From a virus: a stretch of 64,000 nucleotides of DNA. The stretch is from IMG/VR virus record IMGVR_UViG_3300020195_001430, positions 1 through 64,000 of that record, one strand, 5' to 3'. Each line of letters opens with the position of its first letter. The stretch's first letter is position 1. Under the pieces are notes generated by a model. It had not been told where the DNA came from. It worked only from the letters and a program-made list of their open reading frames with translations, and ran no database searches. Position numbers and translations under genes: made by a program. Below, piece by piece: positions 25,374 through 33,187 of this stretch.

Positions 25374-26080
25374 GGTGTTCCCTCCGGGTTAGCTGGAGCA
25401 GCTTCTGGGTCTGGATTTGTAGGTGGCGTGTACTCTGGGAATGAGATCTGAGGTTGTTGGTATTGAGGAACCTGAACTTGAGACTTCGCAAGATCCTTTG
25501 CCAGATCATTGACACTTGTTACGTCTCCGGCATTATCCAATGTGAATCGGAATCCTGTCTTCTCATCGCCAGTTTTTCCAAGCTCAACTTCTTTGATCGT
25601 AATTGTCTTTAGTGCAGGATTGATCTTCTCAAGTTTTACTGTGACTTTGGTTTTCTCTGCTTTATCTCTCTCGGAATACATGTGGACATTGACCACATAC
25701 TCTCCGGGAATGATGCCCCTGATACTGACAATCTCTCTGTTTTCACGCACAATTACCATCGAGCCATCTGCCATTTTAATGGCATCGTTGCTTGTCCCAA
25801 GATCATCACGATCAAGATGCAACAATCCTTTTTCTCTGGCTCTGAAGAATACTAGGTTGCCAAGCGGGTCTTCGACGTAAGTGTCTACGTCATTGTTTGA
25901 ATTCTTATCCCAAGTAATGGAAATGAGGAATTCAGCTTTGGATTCAACCTTGTTGTTCTTTTCTTCGATCTTTTTGCTTATCATCAAGAACGACAACATG
26001 AATAAGCAAATGAACACGCCCAACAGATTTGTAGCCAAGTCTGTCATGGCAATGCCGGGACCGTATTGTTCTTTACTCAT
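25370..26080 (-). CDS. ExbD/MotB-like membrane protein with a DUF2135-like domain
   Basis: 236 residues. The N-terminus GPGIAMTDLATNLLGVF places an Asp (residue 14) at the start of a single membrane helix, as in ExbD, TolR, MotB and ZorB, where it carries protons. After a short coiled segment, residues about 48-150 read ISITWDKNSNNDVDTYVEDP, then a Gly-Glu-Tyr strand, resembling the DUF2135/YfaP beta-sandwich. The C-terminus is Pro/Gln-rich. It overlaps the TolQ-like gene by 8 bases and the third gene by 4. Confidence 0.75.
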   Translation of the reverse strand: MSKEQYGPGIAMTDLATNLLGVFICLFMLSFLMISKKIEEKNNKVESKAEFLISITWDKNSNNDVDTYVEDPLGNLVFFRAREKGLLHLDRDDLGTSNDAIKMADGSMVIVRENREIVSIRGIIPGEYVVNVHMYSERDKAEKTKVTVKLEKINPALKTITIKEVELGKTGDEKTGFRFTLDNAGDVTSVNDLAKDLAKSQVQVPQYQQPQISFPEYTPPTNPDPEAAPANPEGTP

Positions 26081-26588
26081 CCAAAGCTCTCCTTCTGGCG
26101 TGGCCGAGGTTGATGTATTGGAGCTTCAAGAAGAAGCTGCACACCAATCCGGCGAGTGTGGTGTAAAGAGCGGTAGACATTCCATACACCAGATCTGCAA
26201 TGAGTTTCTGGACTGCTCCCATGTTGGACGGGTCAATTCCTACGAATCCCTTGAGGGCGTAGACGATTCCCACAACAGTTCCAATAAATCCCCAGACAGT
26301 GAACTGTTCTGCAATGAACCAACCGACCTTTTCCAAGTCTTTTGTTTTTGTAACATTGACTGGAATGCCAAAGATCTCATTGCGGTTGAGGTGATGACTT
26401 AGAACGAATGTTTTTACTCCACACCAGATTGATGTGAACACAAAAACAACAGCGATGCTAAGACTGATATATGACCAGTCTTTTTCGAGAATTTCTGCAA
26501 ACAAACCAAACTTGTTGCAGAAGAAAGCTCCTACAGATGTGACCGCTGCAATCAATAGCCATCTGAGGAATGCGATGTGTTTGACCAT
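26073..26588 (-). CDS. MotA/TolQ/ExbB-family proton channel protein
   Basis: 171 residues with hydrophobic helices near 8-25, 42-60, 100-118 and 140-160. The family signature is clear: WGFIGTVVGIVYALKGF followed by DLVYGMSTALYTTLAGLVCSF, equivalent to the GTVxG and ALxTTxxGL motifs of ExbB/TolQ. It should form the pentameric part of an inner-membrane proton-driven motor with the ExbD/MotB-like partner. It has its own promoter and lacks the long tail of ZorA. Confidence 0.85.
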   Translation of the reverse strand: MVKHIAFLRWLLIAAVTSVGAFFCNKFGLFAEILEKDWSYISLSIAVVFVFTSIWCGVKTFVLSHHLNRNEIFGIPVNVTKTKDLEKVGWFIAEQFTVWGFIGTVVGIVYALKGFVGIDPSNMGAVQKLIADLVYGMSTALYTTLAGLVCSFFLKLQYINLGHARRRALDE

Positions 26589-26618
26589 ATTGAGCCTTTC
26601 TTTGTTTTAGGCGATCTT

Positions 26619-26647
26619 AATATAGTCATAGAATTGATAATCTGCAA
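26619..26647 (-). promoter_or_regulatory. Sigma70-like promoter of the ExbB/ExbD-like operon
   Basis: On the minus strand, TTGCAG (26647-26642), a 17-base spacer and TATATT (26624-26619) lie 31 bases before the TolQ-like ATG. This gives the three-gene operon its own transcript. Confidence 0.6.
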
Positions 26648-26654
26648 TATGAGA

Positions 26655-27332
26655 TCATTCAGAGATTTGCTGCTGGCGTTTGATTTTGGTTCTCAATTGG
26701 CCGAGTCCAACCTCTGTTTGTACGGCGAATTGCCAACCGTGATTGAGGGCATGATCATTCATAGCACCCCATTTTGCACGGTTTTGCTCATAGGCTGTCT
26801 GATTGGCTGGTTTGATTTCCCAGATTTCTGTACTGCCATCTACAAAATTTACTCGGATGTCAGGAATGTAATCATGCCAAGCACCTTGGTAGTAATAAGG
26901 AACCTTGAACGGTTCAGCGAAGAAGTTGGCGACATCACAGTCTGATTCTAAAAGTTCGTAGAACTCACATTCCATTCCAGATCTGTAAGGAATATCGCAT
27001 CCGCCTTTCTTGGATGAGAAAGTTCCAGTTCTGAATGCAACCTTCTTGGTGGTCTTCTTTTTCTCTCCGCCAGTTTTGAAGTCACGCCAGATGGCTACAC
27101 GAGTCTGCAATCCTTTAGGCATGACTCGTTTTGGGTGTTTGGCTTTGTAGTGGGTGACAAGATCACGTACCGGGGCATCACAATCTGGGCACTTGATGAA
27201 TTCCCGGCCTTCTTCGTGATTGCCGATGATATGTTCTTTGTAGGCTGGAAAATCTTCGTAGTTTCTCCCACAAACGAAGCACTGCCATTTTCTGGTATTT
27301 GCTTTTCCAGCATCTTCAAACAATTTAGACAT
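26655..27332 (-). CDS. C2H2 zinc-finger protein with TnsA-like nuclease domain
   Basis: 225 residues. Two N-terminal C2H2 fingers (CFVCGRNYEDFPAYKEH.. and CPDCDAPVRDLVTHYKAKH) precede a C-terminal PD-(D/E)XK domain. The latter has SGMECEFYELLE (first Glu), YIPDIRVNFVDG (Asp) and EIWEIKPAN (Glu-x-Lys), the order of TnsA-type endonucleases. It probably recognises DNA through the fingers and cuts it. It is the third gene of a minus-strand run starting at 28209. Confidence 0.75.
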   Translation of the reverse strand: MSKLFEDAGKANTRKWQCFVCGRNYEDFPAYKEHIIGNHEEGREFIKCPDCDAPVRDLVTHYKAKHPKRVMPKGLQTRVAIWRDFKTGGEKKKTTKKVAFRTGTFSSKKGGCDIPYRSGMECEFYELLESDCDVANFFAEPFKVPYYYQGAWHDYIPDIRVNFVDGSTEIWEIKPANQTAYEQNRAKWGAMNDHALNHGWQFAVQTEVGLGQLRTKIKRQQQISE

Positions 27333-27342
27333 GTCCTTCCCT

Positions 27343-27729
27343 TTAGCTTCTGCAAGTTGACAAGTTCTGCACGAACTGAATCGTTTCCTTGAGCTTGGCG
27401 TCTAGTTGCAGAACAATGATTTCGACGATTTCATAAAGTTGTTGAACCAAGCTGTTGCGTCCAGTCACTGGCAATGGGCCGTCCTGAACCGAGATGTAGG
27501 CCACTGATTCCTTCTTGATGTCGAGGTTCCATTTGGCGGCTGTATTGCCAATTGGGGTCAATGTGATGTAGAAGTCCCATGTAATATTGGTGTTCTCATC
27601 TTCTTGCGTGGCATGGAACTGGTATGTGCCGATGCTGCTCCATGTCAGTCCACAGGACTTTGTTTTTTCAATGATCTCACGGACCAAAGCTTCGTTATAC
27701 AGATCTTGTAATTCAAGTAGTGATGGCAT
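27343..27729 (-). CDS. Third copy of the paralogous EKTKxCxxTW domain
   Basis: 128 residues: an LLELQDLYNE N-terminus, IIEKTKSCGLTWSS, a beta-rich core and FVQNLSTCRS at the end. It aligns by eye along its length with 22898-23254 and the N-terminal domain of 23272-24501. The stop of the gene upstream on this strand ends one base before its start. Function unknown. Confidence 0.65.
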   Translation of the reverse strand: MPSLLELQDLYNEALVREIIEKTKSCGLTWSSIGTYQFHATQEDENTNITWDFYITLTPIGNTAAKWNLDIKKESVAYISVQDGPLPVTGRNSLVQQLYEIVEIIVLQLDAKLKETIQFVQNLSTCRS

Positions 27730-28209
27730 TTATTCCTCGTCGGCTCTCGTGAAATTCGGAGCATCATCTGGGTCATTTTTCAAGAATCGGGACAAGTCAA
27801 TTAGGTTGAAAGTGCTTTTCTTTTTAGGGAACGCTTTCTCTCCAAGCTTTTCGACTTCCTTATGAAGCATCTCGGAGACTTTTTCTTTATCCAAGATCTT
27901 GATTTGCTTCAGGTCTTTATAACTGAAAACATTCTGGGCAGGCTCACCGCCAACAGACTTTTGTAAATTGTGAGCGGTGAAGTTGGCTTCGTCTCTCCAA
28001 CCAGATGGCAGTTCATCGTCTGGATGCTTCATTTTGGCAAAGACAACACGGCTATCTTCTCCAGCACCAAAGATATCTGTTCCTTTTTTGAAGAAGAAAA
28101 CAAAGGGAGCGATAAGTTCGCTGACTCTGTTGTCAACTTCACTTTCTACAAGATATCCGTCCCAGACATCCATAAGTTCTCTAAATTTTGAAAAGCCGGG
28201 TGATTGCAC
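27730..28209 (-). CDS. Hypothetical protein with an FKEW-like N-terminus
   Basis: 159 residues from GTG 28209, six bases after GAGG. The segment FSKFRELMDVW near residue 7 resembles the N-terminal peptide shared by putative internal head proteins here. The rest is mixed alpha/beta with an acidic C-terminus. ATG 28173 is an internal alternative that would remove the peptide. No family recognised. Confidence 0.55.
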   Translation of the reverse strand: MQSPGFSKFRELMDVWDGYLVESEVDNRVSELIAPFVFFFKKGTDIFGAGEDSRVVFAKMKHPDDELPSGWRDEANFTAHNLQKSVGGEPAQNVFSYKDLKQIKILDKEKVSEMLHKEVEKLGEKAFPKKKSTFNLIDLSRFLKNDPDDAPNFTRADEE

Positions 28210-28250
28210 TGTTTGCCTCGAATCTGTTTGTTCTACTCATATATACTCTC

Positions 28251-28829
28251 ATGATGCAACGATTTAGAGAATTTGTAAGATCAACGCCGTTCGTATTTCG
28301 TCTTCGAGAAGAAGATGCGGCTCCCACTGCATCTGCTCCGATGCCGACAGACCCAGACAACACCACAACCAACAAATATTACTTTGACAAACTCCAAGAT
28401 GAGCTTGATATTGATGATGATGCCATGAAAGGTGCTCTGGAAGGCCCACAGACTCTCTACAAGGTGCCTGATTATGGTTGGGGGTTCAGAGTTCAACCAC
28501 CAGTCCAAGCCACGGTAAAGGACAAAGGAAACGGCACATACGATGTGACATTCCTGTTGGCTCAAGCCAACAAGCGGAAGATGATGTTGCCTTACAAACA
28601 AGGCGAGCGTCCAACTTATTATGAAGGTCCAGTTGAAAACAAGACCGTCATGATGAACAAAGAAGAATTGTCAGATTTGATTGTGCCGCCTTACGAGGCA
28701 GCAGCCGCTGGCGGTGGCATGGGCGGACCTCCACCAATGGGAGATCCAATGGGCGGCGGCATGGGTGGTCCGCCACCGGGTGCTGGCGGACCTTTGGGTG
28801 GCGGAATGCCTCCAATGGGAGGCATGTAA
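28251..28829 (+). CDS. Putative packaged protein with Gly/Met/Pro-rich tail
   Basis: Starts MMQRFREFVRS, of the FKEW/F type, followed by LREE, which could be a head-protease site. The middle domain (about 40-145) is alpha/beta. The last 45 residues are almost only Gly, Met and Pro (PPMGDPMGGG repeats). There is no Shine-Dalgarno; the ATG follows ATATACTCTC, so a leaderless or promoter-proximal start is possible. Confidence 0.6.
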   Translation: MMQRFREFVRSTPFVFRLREEDAAPTASAPMPTDPDNTTTNKYYFDKLQDELDIDDDAMKGALEGPQTLYKVPDYGWGFRVQPPVQATVKDKGNGTYDVTFLLAQANKRKMMLPYKQGERPTYYEGPVENKTVMMNKEELSDLIVPPYEAAAAGGGMGGPPPMGDPMGGGMGGPPPGAGGPLGGGMPPMGGM

Positions 28830-29020
28830 TGAAGTTCAAAGAATGGATGCAGATCCAAGAAGTCGGCACATCAACCAGTTGTGTGGCAGCATTCAGCAGA
28901 ATCACTCTGCCGTTGGTGCGTCGTCTCTGGCCAATGGATTGGGGTTCTTGGAAGGATGATCGGAAGAAAAAGAAGAAGCCTCTTGAGCAGCCTCAAGTGA
29001 AAGAAGATATTCGTCTGTAA
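28829..29020 (+). CDS. Small basic protein with N-terminal KFKEWM peptide
   Basis: 63 residues beginning MKFKEWMQIQEVGTS, with IQE as a possible prohead-protease cut by analogy with T4. The rest is basic and ends in a Lys run. It overlaps the stop of the previous gene by one base, so the two putative packaged proteins are coupled. Confidence 0.65.
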   Translation: MKFKEWMQIQEVGTSTSCVAAFSRITLPLVRRLWPMDWGSWKDDRKKKKKPLEQPQVKEDIRL

Positions 29021-29110
29021 ATACCCAGCAATCCATACGCATCATTCTCTCCAGCCTTTTATATTTGGCTTTCTCTCTAGCTTTACAGATCCAATAATTT
29101 CTGGTTCTCA

Positions 29111-29479
29111 TTAAGACAAACCCTTTCTGCTTTCAGCATCATGTGTGCCAGTATCCAATTCGATATCATCGGCCAGCATTTCGCTGCCTCCGTATGGATC
29201 TGTGCCCATGTGTGACAAAGCTTCGGCCATTTGTCTCTCTTCTTTAACCTTCGGGATGTTGTACTTGAACCGATAGTCATGTCCTGAGCTATCGCTGTTC
29301 CACTTATCTGTCCCTTCTGGTTGGGCAAATGTGAAGTTTGGAGCAGAGATTCTTTTGTCTTTTTTCTTCGATCCACATTCTGGACAGACAACGGTTTTGT
29401 ATTTGCCTGTCTCGTCAAAGCTGGCGAGGGCCTCGTAGTTGGCTTTACAACTTTTGCATTCAAATTCGTAGATTGGCAT
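29111..29479 (-). CDS. FmdB-family zinc ribbon protein
   Basis: 122 residues. The first 50 are a zinc ribbon typical of FmdB: MPIYEFECKSCKANYEAL then VVCPECGSKK with four Cys. The remainder is a charged tail. FmdB-like ribbons are small putative regulators, also common in phages. Last gene of a three-gene minus-strand group. Confidence 0.85.
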   Translation of the reverse strand: MPIYEFECKSCKANYEALASFDETGKYKTVVCPECGSKKKDKRISAPNFTFAQPEGTDKWNSDSSGHDYRFKYNIPKVKEERQMAEALSHMGTDPYGGSEMLADDIELDTGTHDAESRKGLS

Positions 29480-29500
29480 GATTCCTCCGCACTAAAGTAG

Positions 29501-29857
29501 TTACTTTATTACGGTTTCTTCTGGCATTTCAGGTGGAGGTGGGTCGGCTGTGATCATCACAAGAGATTCGTAGATGATTGCGATTTCCTTCATCTTTGAA
29601 TTGGACCCCTTGAATCTCCAAAACCAATGAGCTTCAGCTATTTTTATGGCTTTGTCTAACAGGCTGTGTTTGAGTCCGTCTTGAGCGATCCCGACCTGCA
29701 TGACATCGACTAAATCTTGGCTTTGGATGAAGGCAATTGTGTCTTCTTCCATGTCATAAAGATCATCGTCATCGTCATCGTCATCGTCGTCATCGTGACT
29801 CCCAAAGAATGGTTTCTCGTTTTCGGAATCTTCGTTATAAAATCTGTCCATAAACAC
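29501..29857 (-). CDS. Hypothetical protein with poly-Asp run
   Basis: 118 residues. An eleven-Asp run near residue 22 is encoded by a GAT/GAC trinucleotide repeat (about 29760-29800) that could vary in length by slippage. The C-terminal 80 residues are helical. In-frame ATGs at 29857 and 29851 are both possible starts. No family recognised. Confidence 0.6.
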   Translation of the reverse strand: MFMDRFYNEDSENEKPFFGSHDDDDDDDDDDDLYDMEEDTIAFIQSQDLVDVMQVGIAQDGLKHSLLDKAIKIAEAHWFWRFKGSNSKMKEIAIIYESLVMITADPPPPEMPEETVIK

Positions 29858-29858
29858 C

Positions 29859-30527
29859 TCAGACGACTACGCTGTAAAGGGTACACATTCGCTTCCACAA
29901 ATCGACGATCCTGTTTTCGCAGGATGTCATGTCTGCCGTCATCAGGCCATTAGCATTTGAGAACGGACAGCCTTTCAGGGTATCTATCCATTTGCCACAG
30001 CCTTTGCTGTATGACACCAATGATCTAACTTCTTGTGCGTCTTTGGCTTCTTCGCACAAGCTTTTTTCCTGCATTTCAATTGGATCTTCATCCAATAAAA
30101 ATGAATTCAACATATCTGGGATATTCGGTTGTTTCAGGAACCATACATCATTGTCGAATATATTGGAATCCGAGTTGAGTTGTTCTAAGAGTTTTTGATC
30201 TAAAACATCGACCGCCATCACAAGAGGTTTGATGACTAGAATTGGGGCCTCGATCATCTTGTGTGCAATTGCCTTTCCGATTGCGTCCAAGCGAGAAGCG
30301 ATAGGACTTTCTGTATCAAAAACATTGTGTCTAAGGACGGGCAAGTTGATTCTTTTGGTCCATTGGAAATACTGAAACGGAGTTTGTTCGTTTCTGGCAA
30401 CGCTGATGGCTACTTTGGCATTCGGAAGGTTTTTGTAGATTGAGTACCAAGTTCCGAATGCTTGCCAATCCTGACCAGTTTCTGTTGTGATTAACACAGA
30501 TAGGCCGTTTCCTGTTTCTGTAATCAT
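29859..30527 (-). CDS. Hypothetical protein, possibly glycosyltransferase-like
   Basis: 222 residues. The opening (LSVLITTETGQDWQAFGTW) followed by IYKNLPNAKVAISVARN resembles the first strand and helix of GT-A glycosyltransferases, but no DxD motif is convincing. Several Cys lie near the C-terminus. Function uncertain. Confidence 0.55.
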   Translation of the reverse strand: MITETGNGLSVLITTETGQDWQAFGTWYSIYKNLPNAKVAISVARNEQTPFQYFQWTKRINLPVLRHNVFDTESPIASRLDAIGKAIAHKMIEAPILVIKPLVMAVDVLDQKLLEQLNSDSNIFDNDVWFLKQPNIPDMLNSFLLDEDPIEMQEKSLCEEAKDAQEVRSLVSYSKGCGKWIDTLKGCPFSNANGLMTADMTSCENRIVDLWKRMCTLYSVVV

Positions 30528-30975
30528 GCCATAAAAGAGTCTGTTGACAGGAAATCCATGATTGGATAGACTTTATTGAGACGATTCCATTAGTATGGGA
30601 TGTTGCAATACAAACTCGATGGCACCCCATCGGCGGTTTAGGGCACCGACTGTTGCGATTGCGAAAATTAAGACTTTTGATCACTCAACACGATTTATGA
30701 TGCTTTTGCAGCGATGAAGCCCATATTTTTACCAGTCTTCGGAGCCGAAAGCCCCTACATCGTAGATGCTTGGTCACAAAGCGAGTGAGCGAAGCGAACG
30801 AGACTGCGACCAAGCCCTTTAGGGTAGGGGATGAAGGCGATGGACTAAAGATGGGCTTAAAAGTTTCTCTCCTTCAAAGCAGAGTGACGCTGGTCGAAAA
30901 GGACAAAAGCACCGTCCGCTCAGACTTTCTTGAAAATTGCCTCAGAAATCTGATGCGGCTACTCTATATAAGTTC
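30528..30975. other. Non-coding region upstream of tnpB with nested inverted repeats
   Basis: No gene apart from an optional TTG-initiated N-terminal extension of tnpB from 30937. Three nested perfect stems share one axis: 30717-30724 with 30851-30858 (8 bp), 30752-30758 with 30824-30830 (7 bp) and 30768-30775 with 30808-30815 (8 bp). Small side hairpins include a CCC-TTTA-GGG loop like that at the right end of the element. It may be the left end of the transposon, an RNA, or both. Confidence 0.5.
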
Positions 30976-32139
30976 GTGGGAGTAAATTACACATATCGGT
31001 TTCGTCTTCGACCAACCGCTGAACAACAAACACTGCTTGCCAAACACTTTGGTTGCAGCCGATACCTCTACAACTACTTTCTCGCACGACGCAAACAAGA
31101 ATACCTCACCACTGGTAGGAGCAATAACTTCGTCCGTGACTGCAAAGAACTGACCGAGTTGAAGAAGACCGTCACTTGGCTCAAAGAAGTAAACAGCCAA
31201 AGCCTGCAACACGCCATCAAGAACCTCGATGCCGCCTACGGTAACTTCTTTGAAAAGAGAGCAAAGTTCCCGACCTTCAAGAACAAGAACGGTAAGCAGA
31301 GCTTCCGTGTACCACAGAACGTCAGATTGGTAGACGGCAAGCTCGTCATCCCGAAGTTCTTGGAAGGCATCAAGTGCGTCGTCCATCGTGAAGTCAAGAA
31401 GGAAATCTCGTATTGCACGATCACCAAAAACAAGAGTGGACAGTATCACTGTACACTCTTGGTCGAGAAAGAGATCGAACATCACAAGCCAGTAGATAAG
31501 GAAGTCGGTGTCGATCTCGGCATCAAGACGTTGATCGTAGACAGTGATAATCAGCAGTATGCCAACATCAAGCCGTACCGGACGTTGAAGGCTAAGTTGA
31601 AGCGTGTGCAAAGGAAGTTCAGCAAACGTAAGGAGAAGACGACTGATAAGAAGTCGAAACGGATCGAGAAACTTCGTGTGAAGTTGGCAAGAGTACACCA
31701 GAGGATCAAGGACGTTAGGCAGAACCATCTGCACCAGACGACCAAGAAACTGATTGACGAAAACCAAGTCATTTATCTGGAAACACTCGCTGTCAAGAAC
31801 ATGATGAAGAACCATTGTCTTGCGGGAGCGATTGCCGACTGTTCGTGGTTTGAATTAACCCGACAGTTGGAATACAAGGCGGCTTGGTATGGCAGGAATG
31901 TCGTGAAGATTGACAGGTTCTTCCCAAGTAGCAAGACTTGTAGCAGTTGTTTCTTCATCAAGCAGGACATGAAACTGAGTGATCGGGAGTGGATTTGCCC
32001 TGAGTGTGGGGTGAAGCACGACCGGGATCACAATGCAGCGAGGATGATCTTGTTGCAAGGTAGGAAAACTACGGGTGGAACGCCCGAAAGTAAAGCTCGC
32101 AGACTCAGAAGCAAACCGACTGAACTTTCAGTCGGCTGA
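30976..32139 (+). CDS. tnpB: TnpB RNA-guided nuclease (IS605 OrfB family)
   Basis: 387 residues from GTG 30976; TTG 30937 would add 13. The N-terminal wing reads YRFRLRPTAEQQTLL. RuvC acidic residues are all present: Asp180 (GVDLGIKTL), Glu269 (YLETLAVKNM) and Asp351 (HDRDHNAA). The zinc motif is CSSC...CPEC. TnpB is an omega-RNA-guided DNA endonuclease that keeps the element at its donor site. The gene appears intact, and the usual omega-RNA position (3' end of tnpB into the right end) is preserved. The element lies directly upstream of thyA. Confidence 0.92.
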   Translation: MGVNYTYRFRLRPTAEQQTLLAKHFGCSRYLYNYFLARRKQEYLTTGRSNNFVRDCKELTELKKTVTWLKEVNSQSLQHAIKNLDAAYGNFFEKRAKFPTFKNKNGKQSFRVPQNVRLVDGKLVIPKFLEGIKCVVHREVKKEISYCTITKNKSGQYHCTLLVEKEIEHHKPVDKEVGVDLGIKTLIVDSDNQQYANIKPYRTLKAKLKRVQRKFSKRKEKTTDKKSKRIEKLRVKLARVHQRIKDVRQNHLHQTTKKLIDENQVIYLETLAVKNMMKNHCLAGAIADCSWFELTRQLEYKAAWYGRNVVKIDRFFPSSKTCSSCFFIKQDMKLSDREWICPECGVKHDRDHNAARMILLQGRKTTGGTPESKARRLRSKPTELSVG

Positions 32140-32185
32140 GGATGAAGCGAGAAGCCCCGCCCCTTTAGGGGCGTGGGTAGTTCAC
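32100..32185 (+). ncRNA. Probable omega-RNA 3' part and right end of the element
   Basis: By analogy with IS605-family elements, the guide RNA scaffold spans the end of tnpB and the right end. Here AACTTTCAGTCGGCTG and the GCCCCTTTAGGGGC hairpin (about 32158-32173) form the expected folds. The 5' limit of the RNA is not visible; the guide would lie just past 32185, inside the thyA leader. Confidence 0.5.
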
Positions 32186-32208
32186 AGAAACCCAACAGGA
32201 GAGATTAC

Positions 32209-33111
32209 GTGAACTTGATGAAACCGTATGATGTTGCTCTTCAAGACATTCTTGAAAATGGAGCAGATCGAACCAACAAGCGTACCAACATCAAAACAAA
32301 ATCCATCTTCGGGATGTGTAACAGATACCGATTGGACACGGACTACTTCCCGATCCTGACTCGCCGCAAGGTTTGGCCGAAGTCAGTTTTTGCAGAACTC
32401 ATTTGGTTCCTCTCTGGAAGTACCAACAACGAAGATCTGAAAAAGGTCGGTTGCAATTTTTGGACTCCGTGGGTGGACCATGAATGGGAGAAGAAGAACG
32501 GATTTGCCGAGAACACGTTTGGCCCAGTTTATGGGTTCCAGCTTCGCCACTTCGGCGGCGAATATGGGAATGGATTGTCAAAGCAACCTCATCGTAACGA
32601 TGAAGAAGATAAATCAACAAATGACTATGGCAAAGGCGGCTTCGACCAACTCGCTTGGGTTGTGAATCGAATCAAAGAAGACTCTTCTTGTCGTCGCACG
32701 CTCTGGACTCTGTGGAATCCACAGGACGTGGCTAAGATGCGTCTGCCACCATGTCACATGCTCTACCAAGTTCTGGTGGATGATGAACGGCGATTGACAG
32801 GCATCATGTATCAAAGAAGCTGTGATTTCCCTGTGGGTGTGCCAGCGAACATTCAGTTCTACTCAGCACTGACGATGATGATCGCACAACAAACTGACTG
32901 TACTGCCCATGAGTTCGTTCACATGACGGCTGACAGTCACATCTATGGCGACCAGATCAAAGCAGTTGAGGAATACCTCACGTTGCCAGAGATCGAATCC
33001 CCCAAACTCAAAATCAGAAAGGCAAAGGACATCTTCAGCTACACGCCAGAAGACTTCGAGATCACCGATTTCAAGTCAGGACCAAAGCTTGAGATTCCTG
33101 TTGCAGTTTAA
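32209..33111 (+). CDS. thyA: Thymidylate synthase ThyA
   Basis: Converts dUMP to dTMP with methylene-THF. 300 residues from GTG 32209, seven bases after AGGAG; ATG 32218 is the alternative. Conserved features are the active-site Cys182 in PPCHM, QRSCDFPVGVPANIQFYSAL, and HIYGDQ near the C-terminus. The folate partner DHFR follows within 75 bases. The gene is intact despite the adjoining TnpB element. Confidence 0.94.
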   Translation: MNLMKPYDVALQDILENGADRTNKRTNIKTKSIFGMCNRYRLDTDYFPILTRRKVWPKSVFAELIWFLSGSTNNEDLKKVGCNFWTPWVDHEWEKKNGFAENTFGPVYGFQLRHFGGEYGNGLSKQPHRNDEEDKSTNDYGKGGFDQLAWVVNRIKEDSSCRRTLWTLWNPQDVAKMRLPPCHMLYQVLVDDERRLTGIMYQRSCDFPVGVPANIQFYSALTMMIAQQTDCTAHEFVHMTADSHIYGDQIKAVEEYLTLPEIESPKLKIRKAKDIFSYTPEDFEITDFKSGPKLEIPVAV

Positions 33112-33115
33112 TACC

Positions 33116-33187
33116 ATGCTCACAATCGCTTTTTACGTCGGTCTATTCGCAGTTGGCTACTTTGCAGGCAGGGCTGATCGTTCATGA
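33116..33187 (+). CDS. Tiny membrane peptide, 23 aa
   Basis: ATG 33116, one transmembrane segment (LTIAFYVGLFAVGYFAG) and a short charged end. Its stop overlaps the DHFR ATG by 4 bases, which suggests translational coupling. No clear ribosome site. Confidence 0.4.
   Translation: MLTIAFYVGLFAVGYFAGRADRS

Larger units (their letters stand above)
30717..32185 (+). mobile_element. IS200/IS605-type element carrying only tnpB
   Basis: The element comprises the folded upstream region, tnpB and a right end with an 8-base palindrome GCCCC-TTTA-GGGGC, ending GTGGGTAGTTCAC just before the thyA ribosome site. No tnpA (Y1 transposase) is present, so it would depend on a transposase in trans. The left boundary is a guess; the right end is better supported. 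Confidence 0.65.

Noticed and set aside
26073-26588. Genuine Zorya system (ZorA/ZorB)
   Set aside because: The channel protein lacks the long cytoplasmic tail, the partner lacks an OmpA peptidoglycan domain and no ZorC/D/E homologue was recognised, so only similarity is claimed.
28188-28250. Upstream TTG start giving the 28251 protein a hydrophobic leader
   Set aside because: It has no ribosome site and overlaps the start region of the minus-strand gene; the FREF peptide start fits the family better.
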